From positions 3,363,001 to 3,427,000 of the forward strand of contig NZ_CP107031.2 of the NCBI RefSeq assembly GCF_027474845.2: DNA of 64,000 bases, in the 5' to 3' direction. Shown piece by piece: positions 61,972 through 64,000 of the stretch. The position numbers and the translations under genes were made by a program. Position 1 is the first letter of the stretch. Every line of letters begins with the position of its first letter. Origin of the DNA: Maribacter aestuarii. GTDB lineage: Bacteria > Bacteroidota > Bacteroidia > Flavobacteriales > Flavobacteriaceae. The notes under the pieces were generated by a model. The model saw only the letters and a program-made list of their open reading frames with translations. It had not been told where the DNA came from and ran no database searches.

Positions 61972-64000
61972 TTAATTATTTTCATTATCAAAAAACTGTT
62001 CAAGTGCAATCATATCAGGAATAAGTACCTGTCTTGCTTTACTACCTTCGAACTGACCTACAATTCCGGCAGCTTCCAACTGGTCTATAATACGTCCCGC
62101 ACGATTATATCCTAATTTCAATTTACGTTGAATCAAAGATGCCGAACCTTGCTGTGCTATTACTATAACTTCAGCAGCTTCTCGGAACATCTTATCGCGA
62201 TCCGCTATATCATAATCAACACTCGTGCCAGAATCCTCGCCAACATATTCTGGCAGTTCATGTGCCTCTGGATAAGCTCTTTGACTTCCTATATACTCGG
62301 TTATTTTGGCAACTTCTGGAGTATCCACGAACGCACACTGAATTCGGGTAACGTCGTTGCCTTGTGTGTATAACATATCTCCTCGGCCAATAAGTTGATC
62401 TGCACCCTGCGCATCCAAAATAGTTCTGGAATCAATTTTTGAGGTTACCCGAAACGCAATACGGGCAGGGAAATTCGCTTTAATGATACCGGTGATGACA
62501 TTAACGGACGGTCGCTGCGTTGCAATAATCAGGTGTATTCCTATGGCCCGGGCTAATTGGGCAAGTCTTGCAATAGGCGTCTCCACTTCCTTTCCCGCGG
62601 TCATAATCAAATCTGCAAATTCATCGATTACCAAAACGATGTACGGTAAAAACTTGTGTCCGTCATTTGGGTTTAGTTTTCTGGCCTTGAACTTAGTGTT
62701 GTACTCCTTAAGGTTACGCACCATCGCCAATTTTAATAGTTCATACCTATTGTCCATCTCAATACACAGTGAATTCAGGGTATGGATGACCTTGGTGTTA
62801 TCGGTAATAATCGCTTCCTCGGAATCTGGTAATTTCGCCAAGAAATGACGTTCAATCTTATTGTAGAGCGTCAATTCTACTTTCTTGGGATCTACTAGAA
62901 TAAATTTGACCTCTGCAGGATGCTTTTTATATAAAAGCGACGTCAGTACTGCATTTAAACCCACGGATTTTCCCTGTCCCGTAGCTCCTGCCATTAACAA
63001 ATGCGGCATTTTCGCCAAGTCAACGACAAATGTTTCGTTACTAATTGTTTTTCCAAAAGCGATGGGAAGCTCCATTTCTGCTTTTTGGAATTTACTTGAT
63101 GCAATCACCGAACGCATGGAAACTATAGTGGCGTTCTTATTGGGAACTTCAATACCTATAGTTCCTTTACCGGGAATCGGAGCTATGATACGGATTCCTA
63201 ATGCCGCTAAGGACAGCGCAATATCATCTTCAAGGTTCTTAATTTTTGAAATTCTCACGCCTGCCTCCGGTACAATTTCATAAAGAGTAACTGTAGGGCC
63301 TATGGTCGCTTTGATTTGTGCGATACCTATTTTATAGTTTTTTAGGGTATCTACAATTCTGTTCTTATTATCCTCAAGCTCTTCTTGATTTATTGTAATA
63401 CCTCCAGTTACACCGTGCTGGTCAAGTAAGTCTAAGGTTGGAAATTTATAATTCCCCAACTCAAGTGTAGGGTCGAACTCACCGAAATCGTCCACTAGCT
63501 TACTCGCCAGAACATCTGTCTCCTCAGTCTCCTCTACTATTTTCTCAACCTCCATGGCCAATTGGGGTTCTTCCTCTTCTTTAGCGCTTTCAATTTCTAA
63601 ATCGTTGGATTCATTTTTTAAAGGAGGTATGTCCTCCTTGTGGGTATAGGTATCTATTATTACCGGTGTTTCGTCGTTCTTGTCCAAAACAACACCTTCA
63701 TTCTTCTTTTCTTTAGAGGTTTTGAACTCGGATCGCAAAGCCTGATTTTTGATTTTGAAAAATTCCATTAAACCCTCTGGAGTGAAGTTGAATAACCTGA
63801 CGAGAATAAAAATCAATCCGAAAACCAATAATAGAAGTACTCCAATCTTACCGGTATAGGCTTGAAGAAAATCGTTCATTTCATAACCTACCAAACCTCC
63901 GAGCAGCGGGCTATCAATGGCAAAAAAACCTAGTGTGATAGAAATCCAAATCAAAAAAAGCAAACCCCATATCCATTTTTTTAATAATCCTGATTTGTTC
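61972..64000 (-). CDS. ftsK: DNA translocase FtsK, 5' partial
   Basis: The last 676 codons are visible. The protein moves chromosomal dimers through the septum and activates XerCD. The frame runs to the right edge without a start: the TTG at 63963 is an internal codon, since the reading continues upstream with membrane-helix-like residues (NKSGLLKKWIWGLLFLIW). Walker A is LMAGATGQGKSVGLN, Walker B is IVLVIDEFADLIM, and the C-terminal winged-helix gamma domain is recognisable (VIAQQGSASLIQRKLKLGYN) for reading KOPS-like sites. The linker is acidic (about 63480-63700). Confidence 0.95.
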   Translation of the reverse strand, partial: NKSGLLKKWIWGLLFLIWISITLGFFAIDSPLLGGLVGYEMNDFLQAYTGKIGVLLLLVFGLIFILVRLFNFTPEGLMEFFKIKNQALRSEFKTSKEKKNEGVVLDKNDETPVIIDTYTHKEDIPPLKNESNDLEIESAKEEEEPQLAMEVEKIVEETEETDVLASKLVDDFGEFDPTLELGNYKFPTLDLLDQHGVTGGITINQEELEDNKNRIVDTLKNYKIGIAQIKATIGPTVTLYEIVPEAGVRISKIKNLEDDIALSLAALGIRIIAPIPGKGTIGIEVPNKNATIVSMRSVIASSKFQKAEMELPIAFGKTISNETFVVDLAKMPHLLMAGATGQGKSVGLNAVLTSLLYKKHPAEVKFILVDPKKVELTLYNKIERHFLAKLPDSEEAIITDNTKVIHTLNSLCIEMDNRYELLKLAMVRNLKEYNTKFKARKLNPNDGHKFLPYIVLVIDEFADLIMTAGKEVETPIARLAQLARAIGIHLIIATQRPSVNVITGIIKANFPARIAFRVTSKIDSRTILDAQGADQLIGRGDMLYTQGNDVTRIQCAFVDTPEVAKITEYIGSQRAYPEAHELPEYVGEDSGTSVDYDIADRDKMFREAAEVIVIAQQGSASLIQRKLKLGYNRAGRIIDQLEAAGIVGQFEGSKARQVLIPDMIALEQFFDNENN

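Noticed and set aside
63961..63963. FtsK start at the TTG codon 63963
   Set aside because: The frame continues upstream to the window edge with residues typical of FtsK membrane helices, so the gene is cut by the window.
1..64000. Insertion sequences, prophage, CRISPR or integrated element
   Set aside because: No transposase, integrase, Cas or phage genes, no terminal repeats flanking a block, and gene content looks uniformly flavobacterial.

Overview
The window is chromosomal DNA from a member of the Flavobacteriaceae (Bacteroidota), low-GC and densely coding. The evidence is a -7 promoter motif of the form TAnnTTTG in front of many genes, the scarcity of Shine-Dalgarno sequences, and family-typical genes: an outer-membrane beta-barrel receptor with a carboxypeptidase-D regulatory domain, a DISM-7TM hybrid two-component protein, the ftsK-lolA-lptF/G-ribB run, DUF4834, YfhO, a BatA-like protein and an RF2 gene with its +1 recoding site. 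The relatives I would guess are the Maribacter/Zobellia group, at low confidence. I see no mobile element, prophage or CRISPR array.

Layout. 1-4 kb: end of an exported regulatory-domain protein, acyl-CoA carboxylase beta subunit, Gfo/Idh/MocA oxidoreductase, small membrane protein. 4-10 kb: EttA, MBL lipoprotein, acetyltransferase, coiled-coil membrane protein, fumarase, 56-aa membrane protein. 10-15 kb: beta-barrel receptor with a small exported partner, ArsC-like protein, prfB. 15-21 kb: a three-gene circularly permuted ATP-grasp / alpha-E / transglutaminase operon, divergent from a large metzincin protease. 21-25 kb: threonine aldolase, YegP-like protein, YbaB and oligopeptidase B. 25-28 kb: cysteine-synthase-like enzyme, alpha-oxoamine synthase and a large GNAT protein, a plausible sulfonolipid/sphingolipid set. 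28-36 kb: an exported protein, DUF4834, a YfhO / glycosyltransferase / flippase operon and an RluA-family pseudouridine synthase. 36-43 kb: an exported Arg/Ser-rich protein, uvrA, two paralogous sigma factors each followed by a 47-aa protein, nth, bcp. 43-52 kb: a conserved orphan, PhnP-like MBL protein, and an operon of GT2, BatA-like protein, degenerate dihydroorotase, membrane protein and esterase. 52-57 kb: tRNA-Ser(UGA), a hybrid two-component regulator divergent from a cupin and a lipoprotein, TauE/SafE permease. 57-64 kb: DegT aminotransferase and the ribB-lptF/G-lolA-ftsK operon, with ftsK running off the right edge.

The best candidate for something little described is the duplicated sigma-factor / microprotein module at 40.4-42.5 kb. 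The two sigma factors are near-identical in region 4. Each is followed about 70 nt later by a 47-codon reading frame, and the two small proteins align without gaps at about half identity, each ending at its own terminator.

A second pattern is technical or biological. Four otherwise intact genes (accB-type carboxylase, GNAT, metalloprotease, YfhO) are each broken by one missing base in a sense-strand run of A. Homopolymer undercalling is the simplest explanation, though the carboxylase site is also a textbook -1 slippery heptamer. The prfB frameshift is different: it is the conserved programmed +1 site.
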